A stretch of 64,000 nucleotides of DNA from Paenibacillus aestuarii (GCF_027789125.1 NZ_JAQFVF010000018.1:124001-188000), one strand, 5' to 3'. Positions 1 to 9,290 are shown, counted from the stretch's first letter. Notes: generated by a model from the letters alone, not told the origin. Translations and numbers: made by a program.

Positions 1-202
1 AGCCCTGTATCCAACGCTGTCTGAAACTGCGTCCTTTGTTTTCTCATGATTTCTTCATTAAACAGTTGTACAGTATAATTATTGGTTTGTGTTCGACAAG
101 GCGTCTCCCGTGAAAACTTTCTCTTCTCGCTTGTAGGCGACTACCGCGATGTTTATATTCGGCTAGGCATACATTGATCTTAGTCAAATATAATCGGGTG
201 GT

Positions 203-1264
203 GTGAGATTTGTGAGACATATCGTTGGCGTCTTATTGGATCGGGATACATTCAAAGGACTCCCCAAAGGGAGAACCGGAACAGAGCGTATTCAATTGTA
301 TAACAAAGCTGCTAAAAAGCTTGGTTTGAAGCTCTTCTATATGTCCTTACATCAGATTGGAAAGACATCCGCGCTCGGTTATACGTATACAGGTCGCTCC
401 TACAAACTTGTCCGGCGATCCATTCCTCGCGTCACGCATAACCGTTCCATCACATTGTCGCCGTATTTAAAGCGCAAGCTTCAAATGTTATCCCAATCGA
501 GCATTGTGTTCAATCGGCAGAACCGTTATGATAAACACCGGATTCATAAGCTTTTGGACAAAGAGAGCACACTAAGCAAATACTTGCCGGTTTCAAGCAA
601 ATATTCGCGTAAGAAACTGCTGAAGGCGATGGATAAATATCCTGCCCTATTCATCAAACCGACCAATAACAGCGTCGGCAACGGCATCATGAAAATAGCG
701 CGCTCTCAGGATGGCAAGTTTCATTTGCATTGGAAAAAAGGGGATCCTAAACAGGTATCGCGCAAAGCCGCGGCCGCTTTTATCCAAAAAAAAGTAAGTC
801 ATCAAACCTATATGATTCAAGAGGGAATTCCGTTGGCTACGTATAAGGGCAGGCCTTATGATCTGCGTGTCTCTGTGCAGCGCAGCGCCGGTGGCGCTTG
901 GCAAGTAACAGGAATCGTCGGCAAAGTCGCCGGGCGCGGTCGGCATGTAACGAATGTCGCCAAGGGTGGCAAAGTGAAAAAAGTGCGTGAGCTGTTCGGG
1001 CATAGCGGTTTTCAACCGGAGAAAATGATTGCGGCCGTGGAGAACGTCTCCTTGTCGATTGCCCGGCATTTGAGCGAGAAGCTTCCGCATCTGGCTGATA
1101 TTGGCTTGGATATGGGGATTGATAAAGAGGGCCGCATCAAGTTTATCGAGATGAACGGGCGGGATCAGCGATATGCCTTTCGCAAGGCCAAAATGAATGA
1201 AACGTTTTACCGTTCGTATGAGAACCCGCTCAAATACGCCAAGTTTTTATTAAATAAACGATAA
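203..1264 (+). CDS. YheC/YheD family ATP-grasp protein
   Basis: 353 residues. The C-terminal two thirds match the YheC/YheD family (spore-coat-associated proteins with an ATP-grasp fold): FIKPTNNSVGNGI near residues 150-162 as the nucleotide-binding strand, the family motif YDLRVSVQ near 223, and an acidic metal-binding end (DIGLDMGID, FIEMNGR) near 303-320. The N-terminal ~140 residues are extra compared with the two shorter paralogues at 6366-7151 and 37291-38058. The GTG start at 203 has only a weak GGGTGG upstream; a GTG nine bases later is an alternative. Family members are linked to the spore coat, but the ligated substrate is unknown. The next gene is a two-component regulator on the same strand, 73 bases on. 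Confidence 0.85.
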   Translation: MRFVRHIVGVLLDRDTFKGLPKGRTGTERIQLYNKAAKKLGLKLFYMSLHQIGKTSALGYTYTGRSYKLVRRSIPRVTHNRSITLSPYLKRKLQMLSQSSIVFNRQNRYDKHRIHKLLDKESTLSKYLPVSSKYSRKKLLKAMDKYPALFIKPTNNSVGNGIMKIARSQDGKFHLHWKKGDPKQVSRKAAAAFIQKKVSHQTYMIQEGIPLATYKGRPYDLRVSVQRSAGGAWQVTGIVGKVAGRGRHVTNVAKGGKVKKVRELFGHSGFQPEKMIAAVENVSLSIARHLSEKLPHLADIGLDMGIDKEGRIKFIEMNGRDQRYAFRKAKMNETFYRSYENPLKYAKFLLNKR

Positions 1265-1337
1265 AATGGCCATGACCAAGCTCCCGCGGTTGCCTTCGTT
1301 GCTGCTGGAGTTTGGGGAATCATGGGGAAGGAATAAC

Positions 1338-2018
1338 ATGAAGCGAATCTTAGTCATTGAGGATGAGAAAAGCTTGGCCCGTTTCATTCAGCTGGAATTG
1401 GAACATGAGATATTTTATGTAGAAACGGCTTATGACGGGCGGAGCGGATTGGATCTTGCCCTGCAGCAGGAGTGGGATATGATCTTGCTCGATATCATGC
1501 TGCCTTTTGTAAGTGGTATAGAAGTATGCCGGCAAATTCGCCAGCAGAAGAAAACGCCCGTGATCATGCTTACTGCCAGAGACACAGTAACAGATCGGGT
1601 GTCAGGGTTAGATAGTGGCGCCGATGACTACATACCCAAGCCGTTTGCCATTGAAGAGCTGCTGGCCCGAATGAGGGCGCTATTCCGCCGGGTGGATATG
1701 CAGGATACGAGCCCTCAGCCTCACCAGACGCTTGCGTTTCGCCATCTCAAGGTGGATGTTGATGCCCGCGTCGTTCATAAGGGGAATCAACTCGTTGATT
1801 TAACGAAGCGGGAGTTCGACCTGCTGGTGATGTTTATGAGAAATCCCAACCTGGTGTTGACAAGGGATATGCTGTTGGATCAGGTGTGGGGCTATGATTC
1901 GTTGGTGGAGACGAATGTAGTGGATGTGTATGTGCGCTATTTAAGAAATAAATTGGACGAGCCTGGAGCCGACAGCTTTATTCAAACGATGCGCGGGATC
2001 GGCTATGTGATGCGATGA
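1338..2018 (+). CDS. OmpR-family response regulator
   Basis: 226 residues from the ATG at 1338, chosen because GGGAAGGA stands just upstream and the protein then begins MKRILVIEDE, the usual receiver start; the reading frame is open 24 codons further upstream. Receiver domain with acidic pocket E8-D9, phospho-acceptor D52 (LLDIMLP), and the switch lysine in KPFA; then a winged-helix DNA-binding domain (LTKREFDLL, VDVYVRYLRNKLD, IQTMRGIGYVMR). Its stop overlaps the start of the histidine kinase by four bases (ATGA), so the two are co-translated and form a pair. Resembles ArlR/YkoG-type regulators; the target genes cannot be read from the sequence, though a bcrC-type gene follows the kinase. 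Confidence 0.93.
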   Translation: MKRILVIEDEKSLARFIQLELEHEIFYVETAYDGRSGLDLALQQEWDMILLDIMLPFVSGIEVCRQIRQQKKTPVIMLTARDTVTDRVSGLDSGADDYIPKPFAIEELLARMRALFRRVDMQDTSPQPHQTLAFRHLKVDVDARVVHKGNQLVDLTKREFDLLVMFMRNPNLVLTRDMLLDQVWGYDSLVETNVVDVYVRYLRNKLDEPGADSFIQTMRGIGYVMR

Positions 2019-3430
2019 TGAGAAAAATTAGAACTATGATCAGAAGGCTCCCCATTAAATGGAAGTTAATGTTGGGCGCCACATTGCTTATTTTTATCCT
2101 ATTTGCTTTTTATAATTTCGCCCAATATCTGGTATTGAAACAATGGATGCTGAAACAAGAGAAAATTGCCGTGCAGGTGACCATGGGACAAATTCAGGAG
2201 TATTTGCTCGATAAGTCGCGTACACCTGAAGCGATCCACAGTACGGAGACCGAGGCTTACCTCAATAACTTGATCGATAACAATCAAATGCTCCGTATTA
2301 TCGACTCGTCGGGTACAGTACAAATTGTGATCGCCAATCAATTCGATGCGAACTGGGTGCCTGCTGAAGTCGTACATGAACCACAGCTGATCGAAATTAG
2401 CCATAATGAAGATCATCTTTTGGTGTACCGCTCGCCCGCGGCTGCCATAGGGACAATTGAGATCGCCAGCAATTTAGAGACGTTTGACCATTTTAACGAA
2501 GCTTTGCTCTGGGTGATGGTCACTTTCGGGATCTTGGCCATTGGCATCAGTGCGCTCAGCGGGCTCACAATTGCCAAGCAGTTCATGCTGCCTATTCGAG
2601 CGTTAGCTGCCGCGATTCGTAATGTCAAGCAAAAAGGGCTGCGCGAACGGGTTGTCGTCGTTGAAAATGGCGATGAATTATCGAGCTTGGCCAAGCTTTT
2701 TAATGACTTGATGAATCAGCTGGAGAATTCATTTATGAAGCAGAAGCAATTCGTCGAGGATGCTTCCCATGAGCTGCGAACGCCGATTACAATTCTGGAA
2801 GGCCATTTGTCACTATTGAACCGATGGGGGAAGAATGATCCAGCCGTGCTGCAGGAATCGTTGGTGGCTTCTTTGCAGGAAGTCCGGCGCTTGAAAGGAA
2901 TCGTACAGGAATTGCTGACTTTGACGAAGGTGGAGACGCAGCCGGTGCAAGACGTATTGGAGCCGACACCGCTAGAACCCTTGCTTGTGCAAACGATCAA
3001 ACGAGTGGAGATTCTCCAACCGGACTTCACGTTCACGATGAAAACTGCCAACTTGGCGGACGTTATGTTAACGATTAATCCGCTTCAGCTGGAGCAGGTG
3101 CTGCTGATTTTGCTGGATAATGCTGTGAAATATACGGTGGAAGACAAGCGGATTACGTTGGAAGCGCGCCATGAGAACCATGTCGTCTCGATCTCGATTG
3201 CGGATCATGGCATGGGCATTCCTGAAGCAGATTTACCGCATATTTTTGATCGCTTTTATCGGGTGGATAAAGCCCGAAGCAGGGAGATCGGCGGTACAGG
3301 CTTAGGGTTATCGATCGCCAAACAAATTGTGAACAACTATCAAGGTGAAATCCAAATTGAGAGTCAAGAAGACAGAGGGACGAAAGTGACGATTCGTTTT
3401 CCGCTAGCGCCATGTTTGCGGCTGCATTAG
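2015..3430 (+). CDS. Sensor histidine kinase, HAMP type
   Basis: 471 residues. Two membrane segments (about residues 17-41 and 164-188) enclose an extracytoplasmic sensor loop of about 120 residues. A HAMP linker follows, then the dimerisation/phospho-acceptor box with H252 in ASHELRTP, N-box LLDNAVKYT (N369), G1 box DHGMGIP, F-box DRFYRVDKARSR and G2 box GGTGLGLSIAKQI. It overlaps the upstream response regulator by four bases and is its cognate kinase. Architecture resembles ArlS/YkoH kinases that sense envelope conditions. The adjacent BcrC-type gene suggests, but does not prove, a cell-wall stress signal. Confidence 0.93.
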   Translation: MMRKIRTMIRRLPIKWKLMLGATLLIFILFAFYNFAQYLVLKQWMLKQEKIAVQVTMGQIQEYLLDKSRTPEAIHSTETEAYLNNLIDNNQMLRIIDSSGTVQIVIANQFDANWVPAEVVHEPQLIEISHNEDHLLVYRSPAAAIGTIEIASNLETFDHFNEALLWVMVTFGILAIGISALSGLTIAKQFMLPIRALAAAIRNVKQKGLRERVVVVENGDELSSLAKLFNDLMNQLENSFMKQKQFVEDASHELRTPITILEGHLSLLNRWGKNDPAVLQESLVASLQEVRRLKGIVQELLTLTKVETQPVQDVLEPTPLEPLLVQTIKRVEILQPDFTFTMKTANLADVMLTINPLQLEQVLLILLDNAVKYTVEDKRITLEARHENHVVSISIADHGMGIPEADLPHIFDRFYRVDKARSREIGGTGLGLSIAKQIVNNYQGEIQIESQEDRGTKVTIRFPLAPCLRLH

Positions 3431-3554
3431 AGCCTCCTTGGTGTTAGCTACTGGTTTCTGATAGGAAATTTCCGTTTCTCATAGGCTTCTCATTTTTCTT
3501 TTGTAAAGTAATTGTAAGCACGCTGCTCAGCGAAAAAACAAAAGGATGATGAAC

Positions 3555-4148
3555 ATGAGTTTAAACGATTTTGACTACCAGTTATTTCAATGGATGAATC
3601 AATGCGCGGGTTTGTTTCCGGCCTTCAATCCAGTTATGCGCTTCTTGGCCCAAGATGCGGAATACTTTTTCTTTTTAGGTGTCATTGTATATTGGTTTAC
3701 CAGAAGAAGTGAAAATCGGAGAATGGTCGCCGAGGCGCTGCTTTCCGCTTGTGTGAGTTTGGCCATCAGCGGCATCCTCGGCCACTTCTTTTATCGCGAT
3801 CGGCCATTCGTCACGCATCATGTGCTGCAGCTCATCGTGCATCCGGCGAATGCCTCGTTTCCGAGCGATCATGCGACTGGGGCCTTCGTCATCGCAACAG
3901 CGATCTGGCTCTTCCGCAGGAAAGCCGGTCGAGTATGGCTGGCGCTTGCGGCTTGCATCGCCATTTCACGCGTCTGGACGGGCGTTCACTATCCGGCGGA
4001 TGTGCTCGCGGGAGCTTTGCTGGGCACGAGCACCGCGGTATGCGTCCATCAATGGTTGAAACGCTCGACATGGTTGTCTGCATGCATCGAGCTCTATGAA
4101 AAAATCGAGGCGAAAGTATGGCCTAGATCGCAGCAGCGCTCCTATTGA
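3555..4148 (+). CDS. bcrC: PAP2 undecaprenyl-diphosphatase, BcrC type
   Basis: About 197 residues, integral membrane, PAP2 superfamily. The three phosphatase motifs are visible: YRDRPFV (motif 1), ASFPSDHATG (motif 2) and SRVWTGVHYPAD (motif 3, catalytic His). The second-motif form PSDHA and N-terminal NDFDYQLFQWMNQ are typical of Bacillus BcrC (YwoA), which dephosphorylates undecaprenyl pyrophosphate to recycle the lipid carrier for wall synthesis and gives bacitracin resistance. Three ATGs are possible (3546, 3549, 3555); the last is preferred because AAAGGA at 3541-3546 then sits at proper spacing. A rho-independent terminator follows directly. Confidence 0.85.
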   Translation: MSLNDFDYQLFQWMNQCAGLFPAFNPVMRFLAQDAEYFFFLGVIVYWFTRRSENRRMVAEALLSACVSLAISGILGHFFYRDRPFVTHHVLQLIVHPANASFPSDHATGAFVIATAIWLFRRKAGRVWLALAACIAISRVWTGVHYPADVLAGALLGTSTAVCVHQWLKRSTWLSACIELYEKIEAKVWPRSQQRSY

Positions 4149-4154
4149 ATGCCA

Positions 4155-4194
4155 AAAGCTTCCGGTTACAGCGGGTAATCGGGAGCTTTTTTTA
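4155..4194 (+). terminator. Rho-independent terminator after bcrC
   Basis: AAAAGCTTCCG pairs imperfectly with CGGGAGCTTTT across a 15-base loop and runs into seven T. It lies between the convergent bcrC gene and the antisense kinase gene. Confidence 0.75.
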
Positions 4195-5548
4195 ATGCGC
4201 AGGAAGGAGGATATTGACTTCCGTTCCAACTTGCTGAACGCTGCTGATGTGAATGCTCCCCTGATGCTGCTTGACAATCGCTTGGGCAATAGAAAGACCT
4301 AATCCGGCTCCGCCAGAATGCCGGCTTCGGGAACGGTCAGTGCGGTAAAAGCGGTCAAAAACCAAAGGCCAACTCATCCTGCGGAATGCCGATCCCGTCA
4401 TCGGCGATTCGGAGGCGGATATTGCCGGGGATGCTGCTAATTTCCACATGAATGATGTATTTACCATATTTCAAGGCATTATCTAAGATAATGAACAGGA
4501 CTTGTTTGATTTTCAGTGGATCGGCCTCCATCACGACAGTGTCTTCATACGAGTGGAACTGGATGTACTTATCTGTCAGAGGCTGCTGTGTAAGGATGAT
4601 CTCGTCGCATAGCTGAACCAGATCAAAGGCGCACTTCTCCAGACGCAACTCATGTTCCAACCGGGCCAGATCAAGCATTTGATATGTTACGGATTTCATG
4701 CGGATGCATTCGGCATGAATCGTTTCCAACGCTTCCTGATATAGCTCCACATCATGAAAACCCCATCTGCGCACAAGGGAGGCGTAGCCTTCCATAATCG
4801 TTAACGATGTCTTGAATTCATGGGAGGCATCCGAAATAAACTGACTCTGTTGGCTCATGCTCGTTTCAATCCGCTCCATTAACCGGTTGAAGGTCGTGGT
4901 CAGCTGATACAGCTCATCTTTCGATTGGCGGTCTGTCGGGATCTTGCGTATCTCCAGGCTCGTTTCGATATCTTCCATCGTCTGCACCATACGCGAGATT
5001 GGTAATAACAGCATCTTGGACACTAACAGGCTTGTTTGTATAGTAAAAAAGGAAGCTAGTAGGGTGACGACGATTAAAATTTCGATTAACCGGAGCAGCC
5101 GCTGCTGGAGCTCCAGCGGTTCAGCCACGATCTCCAGCGTGCCGACGTACAACTCTGCCTGCATGATCGGCAGACGCACAATGATGAGCGGCTCATCTGT
5201 GAAATTCGAGACCATCGTTTGAATGTTCTCTTGCTTAACGAGCTTAGGCGGAATGGCAAGCAGCTCCGTTGTGGTATAGGACTGATTCATGATCTCTGCA
5301 TTTGTATTGAGGCTTCGAATGAGCGCGTGATCAGGAAGAAATTTTCGCAGGAGGCGCTGATTACCGGCTTGCAGCAACTCATCAGGAGAGAGCTGACGGA
5401 TGATTTCGCTACCCGTCGTGCGGAGATCGTTAATTTCTTCATCCTCCTCGGTTACGGCAAAAAGCATATAGATGATGATCGTGACCGGGATAACAATGCT
5501 CATGACACTAATGAAGGAGAGCATCGCGGCTTTCGTTTTAATCTTCAT
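4192..5548 (-). pseudogene. Sensor histidine kinase, frameshifted
   Basis: A complete HAMP-type kinase split by one base. The first ~390 residues carry a signal/TM segment, extracytoplasmic loop, second TM, HAMP, H-box DASHEFKTSL (a Ser replaces the usual Pro after the His box), N-box LDNALKYG and G1 box DDGIGIPQDEL. Right after DEL the frame fails; the continuation PLVFDRFYRTDRSRSR and GGAGLGLSIAQAI (F and G2 boxes) lies in another frame. Reading GAGTTG-CCTTTGG instead of GAGTTGGCCTTTGG (one extra base at 4369/4370) restores the whole ATP-binding domain. The start at 5548 (MKIKTK) follows GAGGT and overlaps the end of its response regulator. Either a real recent mutation or a sequencing error. 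Confidence 0.85.
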
Positions 5549-6224
5549 GAACGAGGACCTCAAAACGATATCCAGCGCCTCGAATCGTTTTGATCAGGAA
5601 CGTAGAAGCTGGCAATTTTTTGCGCAAGTAACGGATATAGACATCGATCAGATTTGTACTGCCGAGAAATTCGTATTTCCACACATCATTTATAATCGTC
5701 TCCCGACTAAGCACTTTATTGGCATGTTCGATGAAATAGACGAGGAGTTCGAATTCTTTGGTTGTTAGCTCGATTTTCTCCCCGCTGTGCGTCACTACCC
5801 TGGTTTTGAGATTGATGCAAGTTTCTTTCAATTGATACGTGATTTGCGTTCCCTGGCGTACAGGCCGCGTACGCAAATTGGCGCGTATCCGGGCCAACAA
5901 TTCCTCCATCTCAAAAGGTTTGGTGACATAGTCCTGCGCACCGAGATCGAGCCCATTCACAATATCTGCAGTTGCTTCGCAAGCGGTGACAAAGATGATG
6001 GGCGTATGCGTGTCGGCCTCTCGAATGGCTTTGATCAGGTCGAAACCGCTAAGCCTCGGCAATAAAATATCGAGCAGAATGAGATCCCATTCGTTATGAA
6101 GGGCTTTGCGCAGTCCTTCGGCACCATCAGGGGCAAGTTCAATGGAATAACCGGCATGCACAAGCTCAAGCTGCAGCAGCCGGGCAATTCTTTCTTCATC
6201 TTCAATGACAAGGATCCGCTTCAT
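5538..6224 (-). CDS. OmpR-family response regulator
   Basis: 228 residues. Start at 6224 chosen because AAAGG lies nine bases upstream and the protein begins MKRILVIEDEE; the frame is open nine codons further up. Receiver domain with E8/D9, D52 (LLDILLP), Thr in FVTACE and Lys in TKPFEM; C-terminal winged helix (LTTKEFELLVYF, LIDVYIRYLRKKL, IKTIRGAGYRF). Its end overlaps the start of the histidine kinase by 11 bases, so it was paired with that kinase, which is now frameshifted. It is a paralogue of the regulator at 1338-2018. Confidence 0.92.
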   Translation of the reverse strand: MKRILVIEDEERIARLLQLELVHAGYSIELAPDGAEGLRKALHNEWDLILLDILLPRLSGFDLIKAIREADTHTPIIFVTACEATADIVNGLDLGAQDYVTKPFEMEELLARIRANLRTRPVRQGTQITYQLKETCINLKTRVVTHSGEKIELTTKEFELLVYFIEHANKVLSRETIINDVWKYEFLGSTNLIDVYIRYLRKKLPASTFLIKTIRGAGYRFEVLVHED

Positions 6225-6316
6225 CTGTACCAACCTTTCAAGCCTGGTCACGAGGCTAGATTGAGATGCTACATCTTATGCAGTAGCGAGATCATAATCT
6301 TCTCGGTTCTAAAACG

Positions 6317-6357
6317 CTAATTCCAACCTGCAAGCCTTTGGGTCGGAATTAGGTTTT
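6317..6357 (-). terminator. Stem-loop downstream of YheC/D gene
   Basis: CTAATTCC pairs with GGAATTAG, extended by CC/GG, around a 12-16 base loop. T-runs lie on both flanks, so it may work in both directions. It lies just after the 6366-7151 gene. Confidence 0.55.
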
Positions 6358-6365
6358 TGTGCATG

Positions 6366-7151
6366 TTAACGCCTCTTGGTCCGTTTTCTGGCAATGAATC
6401 GGCCGTGCAAACGGGCAAGCCGCAGCGCTTTATAAAACATGCGCTTATCTTTCAGTTGGTTAAATATAAACGGATCGGGTGAAGTATTGACTTCAAGAAT
6501 CCATGGTTTCAGGGTAGAATCCACGCCAATATCCACACCGATTTCTTTATAACCAGGGTGTGATCTTGAGAATTGTTGAGCGATTTCGTTGCCTAGGCGC
6601 ACTAATTGGTCAATATAATTTTTCTTTTTCTCAGCTTCTTTGATATGGGCGCCAAGCAGCGTCTCTAGCGGTAAAGGCTTTCCGCTATTATGAAAATTAG
6701 TCACAATTTTTTGGGGATGAGCGACGCGCCCGATATAGCCGGTGGCTTCCCAGTAATCACTTGCGTTCTTCTGCACCATCACACGGATATCAAAGATCCG
6801 CCCCCGATAGGTTAACAACCGAATTCCCTTTTGAATCAAATAATTGCGATTCAATTTCGCTTTGTTCAGCGAGTGAACCAGTTCACGATAAGAGTTGAAG
6901 GTCTTTGAAACGGTTCCGATTTGGTAATTGTACCGACCGGCGCTCAGCTTCTTAACCCGGATCACCCCTTGACCAAAGGTTCCTATGACAGGTTTCACAT
7001 ACACCATATTATGTTTGTTCAGCATATACAGTAGATTGAGCTCATTATACAATCTGGTATGCGGGACGAATGTCCGAAGGATTTTGTTACGCAGCAGAAT
7101 CTTCGTTTTGATCCATTTACTACCCAAAGTGCGCGATCTTATGATTTTCAA
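6366..7151 (-). CDS. YheC/YheD family ATP-grasp protein
   Basis: 261 residues, starting with TTG at 7151 behind an excellent GAGGTG five bases upstream. Same core as the other two family members in this window: VYVKPVIGTFGQGV (ATP-binding strand and glycine loop), FDIRVMVQ, EIGVDIGVD and the terminal metal site ILEVNTSPDPF followed by LKDKRMFYKALR. It lacks the ~140-residue N-terminal extension of the first copy. Family members are endospore-coat-associated; the substrate is unknown. It is transcribed toward the second two-component system, separated from it by a stem-loop. Confidence 0.85.
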   Translation of the reverse strand: MKIIRSRTLGSKWIKTKILLRNKILRTFVPHTRLYNELNLLYMLNKHNMVYVKPVIGTFGQGVIRVKKLSAGRYNYQIGTVSKTFNSYRELVHSLNKAKLNRNYLIQKGIRLLTYRGRIFDIRVMVQKNASDYWEATGYIGRVAHPQKIVTNFHNSGKPLPLETLLGAHIKEAEKKKNYIDQLVRLGNEIAQQFSRSHPGYKEIGVDIGVDSTLKPWILEVNTSPDPFIFNQLKDKRMFYKALRLARLHGRFIARKRTKRR

Positions 7152-7356
7152 TTGAGCACCTCATCCATGTTGGGATTTGAATAGATAACGTTCATAAATC
7201 CATCCATTCCACTGCATCGTATTCAGCAAGAAGCAACAATTTGTGGGTATCGCCGAATGGAAACATTAAATAAACTTCATCTTGAACATGCATGAGCCAA
7301 TCAAAGATCTCTCATCAAAATCTCATCTTGCGCTTTTATACTTGGCGGGAGGGGGC

Positions 7357-7542
7357 ATGGGCGTGACAAAACCATTTTTGATCCTAAATGTTGTCCTAAT
7401 CTTGTTCGGCTTAAGCTTATACGTTGCTTTAATTGAAAGTAACCTTGATGCCATTCCGTCTGTCTTCTTGGCGGAGATTGGCTCACTGGCGGTGTGCTTT
7501 GGGGGGATTTCGATACTCAGATCGCTGCGTGGTGAGGAGTAG
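7357..7542 (+). CDS. Small membrane protein, unknown
   Basis: 61 residues from the ATG at 7357, which has a strong GGGAGGGGG upstream; an ATG 25 codons earlier has no such site. Two hydrophobic segments (about residues 6-26 and 35-54) with a short acidic loop and a basic tail RSLRGEE. I do not recognise a family. It stands alone between the divergent YheC/D gene and the secreted protein at 7727. Confidence 0.55.
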   Translation: MGVTKPFLILNVVLILFGLSLYVALIESNLDAIPSVFLAEIGSLAVCFGGISILRSLRGEE

Positions 7543-7726
7543 TCGGTTGAAGTGTCCAAAATCACTTATTTCACCTGGTTAATCATTTACCTAGTGGATG
7601 GTTGAATAGTTTCCCAAGTGGCTGGTGTGTTAGGCCATAGCTTCTCTTATAATGGCTTCAACAAGAACCCTGGATCGTGTTTAACGGCGTTTGGGGGGAC
7701 GGTAATTGCCATGAGGTGGGGAACAC

Positions 7727-8320
7727 ATGCAACAAACGAATATGTCCGTTTGGTTTTGGGCGCGGATCTTTCTCGCGATCTTGCTTGTAGCTGCTATTTT
7801 TTCAAGAATTCATGGGCCAACTAAAAAAGAAGAGCAGGAGCGGCTGCAATGGCAAGGATCAGCCTCTGCGTGGCTGCCAGCGGAACAAGCAACTACCGTG
7901 ACGAGCTCAACTACGCCCAATAAAGGCGTTATGCCAGAGTTGATCATCGCTCATCAAAAACGGGATGCCCGTCTACAATTGAGCGTACGATTGAAGCCTA
8001 TTGGAACCAAGGATAGTGCAGAGGTGCACCCGGTTGGGACAGGTACTTTGACGAATGGCGAAGCGAAGATCCATCTCTTTATCAATTCGACATCAACGTT
8101 AACCAAGCGCAAGCTTGCGGATGGCACCGTCTATGTGTCAGGTACAATGAGCGGGATTCTCAACTTGAAGGGCAAACAGACGAACGTTGATTTGGTTATA
8201 AAATGGGTGGAAGACACGAATGAAATTGCAATCGCTTATCCTTACACGGATCAAGGCGGCGTCATCCTCTTTGGCACTGGGATGCAAAAGCATAGAGATG
8301 AAATCGATTCTATCCAGTAG
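7727..8320 (+). CDS. Membrane-anchored secreted protein, unknown
   Basis: 197 residues. One N-terminal hydrophobic segment (about residues 8-25, MSVWFWARIFLAILLVAAIF) anchors or exports it; the rest is a soluble, strand-rich domain with repeated TGTLTNGEAKIHL and GTVYVSGTMSG segments, suggesting a small beta-sandwich exposed outside. No cysteine is present. No family recognised. ATG at 7727 follows GAGGTGGGG. A clear terminator comes directly after the stop, so it is probably monocistronic. Confidence 0.65.
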   Translation: MQQTNMSVWFWARIFLAILLVAAIFSRIHGPTKKEEQERLQWQGSASAWLPAEQATTVTSSTTPNKGVMPELIIAHQKRDARLQLSVRLKPIGTKDSAEVHPVGTGTLTNGEAKIHLFINSTSTLTKRKLADGTVYVSGTMSGILNLKGKQTNVDLVIKWVEDTNEIAIAYPYTDQGGVILFGTGMQKHRDEIDSIQ

Positions 8321-8345
8321 GAGCCGCCACAGCGGCTCCTTTTTG
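8319..8345 (+). terminator. Rho-independent terminator
   Basis: Perfect nine-base stem AGGAGCCGC/GCGGCTCCT with a four-base loop and a run of five T, beginning inside the stop codon of the secreted-protein gene. Confidence 0.9.
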
Positions 8346-8430
8346 TAATTTGCTGACGGATGTTCATTGTTTTTAGCGATTTTTGCGCTTGCCCAGGAAA
8401 TAATGTGAATTTCATTTCCGCAAGCCAATA

Positions 8431-8925
8431 TTACCCCTCTTGCTGGAAGCGGTCGACTTCTTCTTTGTACCGGGCATGCCATTTCTCCCAGTCGCTCTTC
8501 GGGAATGCCATAGGTTGTCCCTGAAGCAAAGCGGACATCATATCCAGGCAAACATGCCACCCCGATAAATCCTTCGAAGTATGATCGGACAAAGCGCCAA
8601 TATACTCTTTTAATACGAGTAAGCATCCTTCCGGTTCGGGATACAGCTCGAAGCGTACCCTGTCTGTGCCCCACACAAATTCCAGAACAGAATAGGGGAT
8701 ACATTCCAAAATTTCCATGTCGATGAATGTGCCTGACCCGTCTTTCATATCAAATTTGATCAATCCGCCGGAACGAAGGTCATTGATCTGAAGATTTGGC
8801 ATCCATTTGGCCAATTTGTCATTATCCGTTATCGCAGCCCAAACTTTCTCCACAGCATGCTGTAAATGCCGGTCAAAGCGGACGATATATCCGGCGTCTG
8901 TCCTTTGAATAGAAGCTAACATCAC
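8431..8925 (-). CDS. SRPBCC (AHSA1-like) domain protein
   Basis: 164 residues forming one START/SRPBCC ligand-binding domain: YIVRFDRHL, EKVWAAITDNDKLAKWMP and the FDM, FVWGTDRVRFEL strands followed by the long C-terminal helix. Such domains bind hydrophobic ligands. The start overlaps the stop of the upstream ArsR regulator by four bases, the classical ArsR-SRPBCC pair in Firmicutes in which the repressor controls both genes. The ligand cannot be predicted. Confidence 0.88.
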   Translation of the reverse strand: MMLASIQRTDAGYIVRFDRHLQHAVEKVWAAITDNDKLAKWMPNLQINDLRSGGLIKFDMKDGSGTFIDMEILECIPYSVLEFVWGTDRVRFELYPEPEGCLLVLKEYIGALSDHTSKDLSGWHVCLDMMSALLQGQPMAFPKSDWEKWHARYKEEVDRFQQEG

Positions 8926-9251
8926 GATTTCTCCTCATCATCCAAAAATTGTTCAAGCGAATCCAGCCACTGCGACCAGTATTGCCTGTAAGGCTCCAGC
9001 CAATGATCGATGGCCATAAGCGGTTCAGGGCGAAGATGATAAATGTTTTTCTGCGACTCTTTGCTCACGGTGACAAGTCCGGCTTCCCGAAGGATGCGCA
9101 GGTGTTTGGACACTCCCGGCTGACTGAGATGGGAACTTTCGACAAGCTCTCCGACGGAGCGCGGGCGTACCCGGAGCAGATCGATGATGTTCCTGCGGTT
9201 TACTTCGGCAATCACCTCGAATAAATCGCTTTGTTTCTGATGATTAAGCAT
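8922..9251 (-). CDS. ArsR-family transcriptional repressor
   Basis: 109 residues from the ATG at 9251 (MLNHQKQSDLF); further in-frame ATGs reach back to 9287 but would run almost into the operator. Winged-helix fold with recognition helix in LSQPGVSKHLRILREAGLV, the hallmark of ArsR-type repressors. No cysteine or histidine metal site typical of ArsR/SmtB metal sensors is visible, so the inducer is probably organic or redox-related. Co-transcribed with the SRPBCC gene. A near-perfect dyad 40-63 bases upstream is a likely operator. Confidence 0.85.
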   Translation of the reverse strand: MLNHQKQSDLFEVIAEVNRRNIIDLLRVRPRSVGELVESSHLSQPGVSKHLRILREAGLVTVSKESQKNIYHLRPEPLMAIDHWLEPYRQYWSQWLDSLEQFLDDEEKS

Positions 9252-9290
9252 GTTAACGACCATCCTGTTCATCATTCCATTACTCACTGG

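Noticed and set aside
1..202. TATAAT at 74-79 as promoter of the first gene
   Set aside because: No matching -35 box at proper spacing; left uncalled.
647..1090. Minus-strand ORF inside the first YheC/D gene
   Set aside because: Opposite to a strongly supported ATP-grasp gene, no site, no family.
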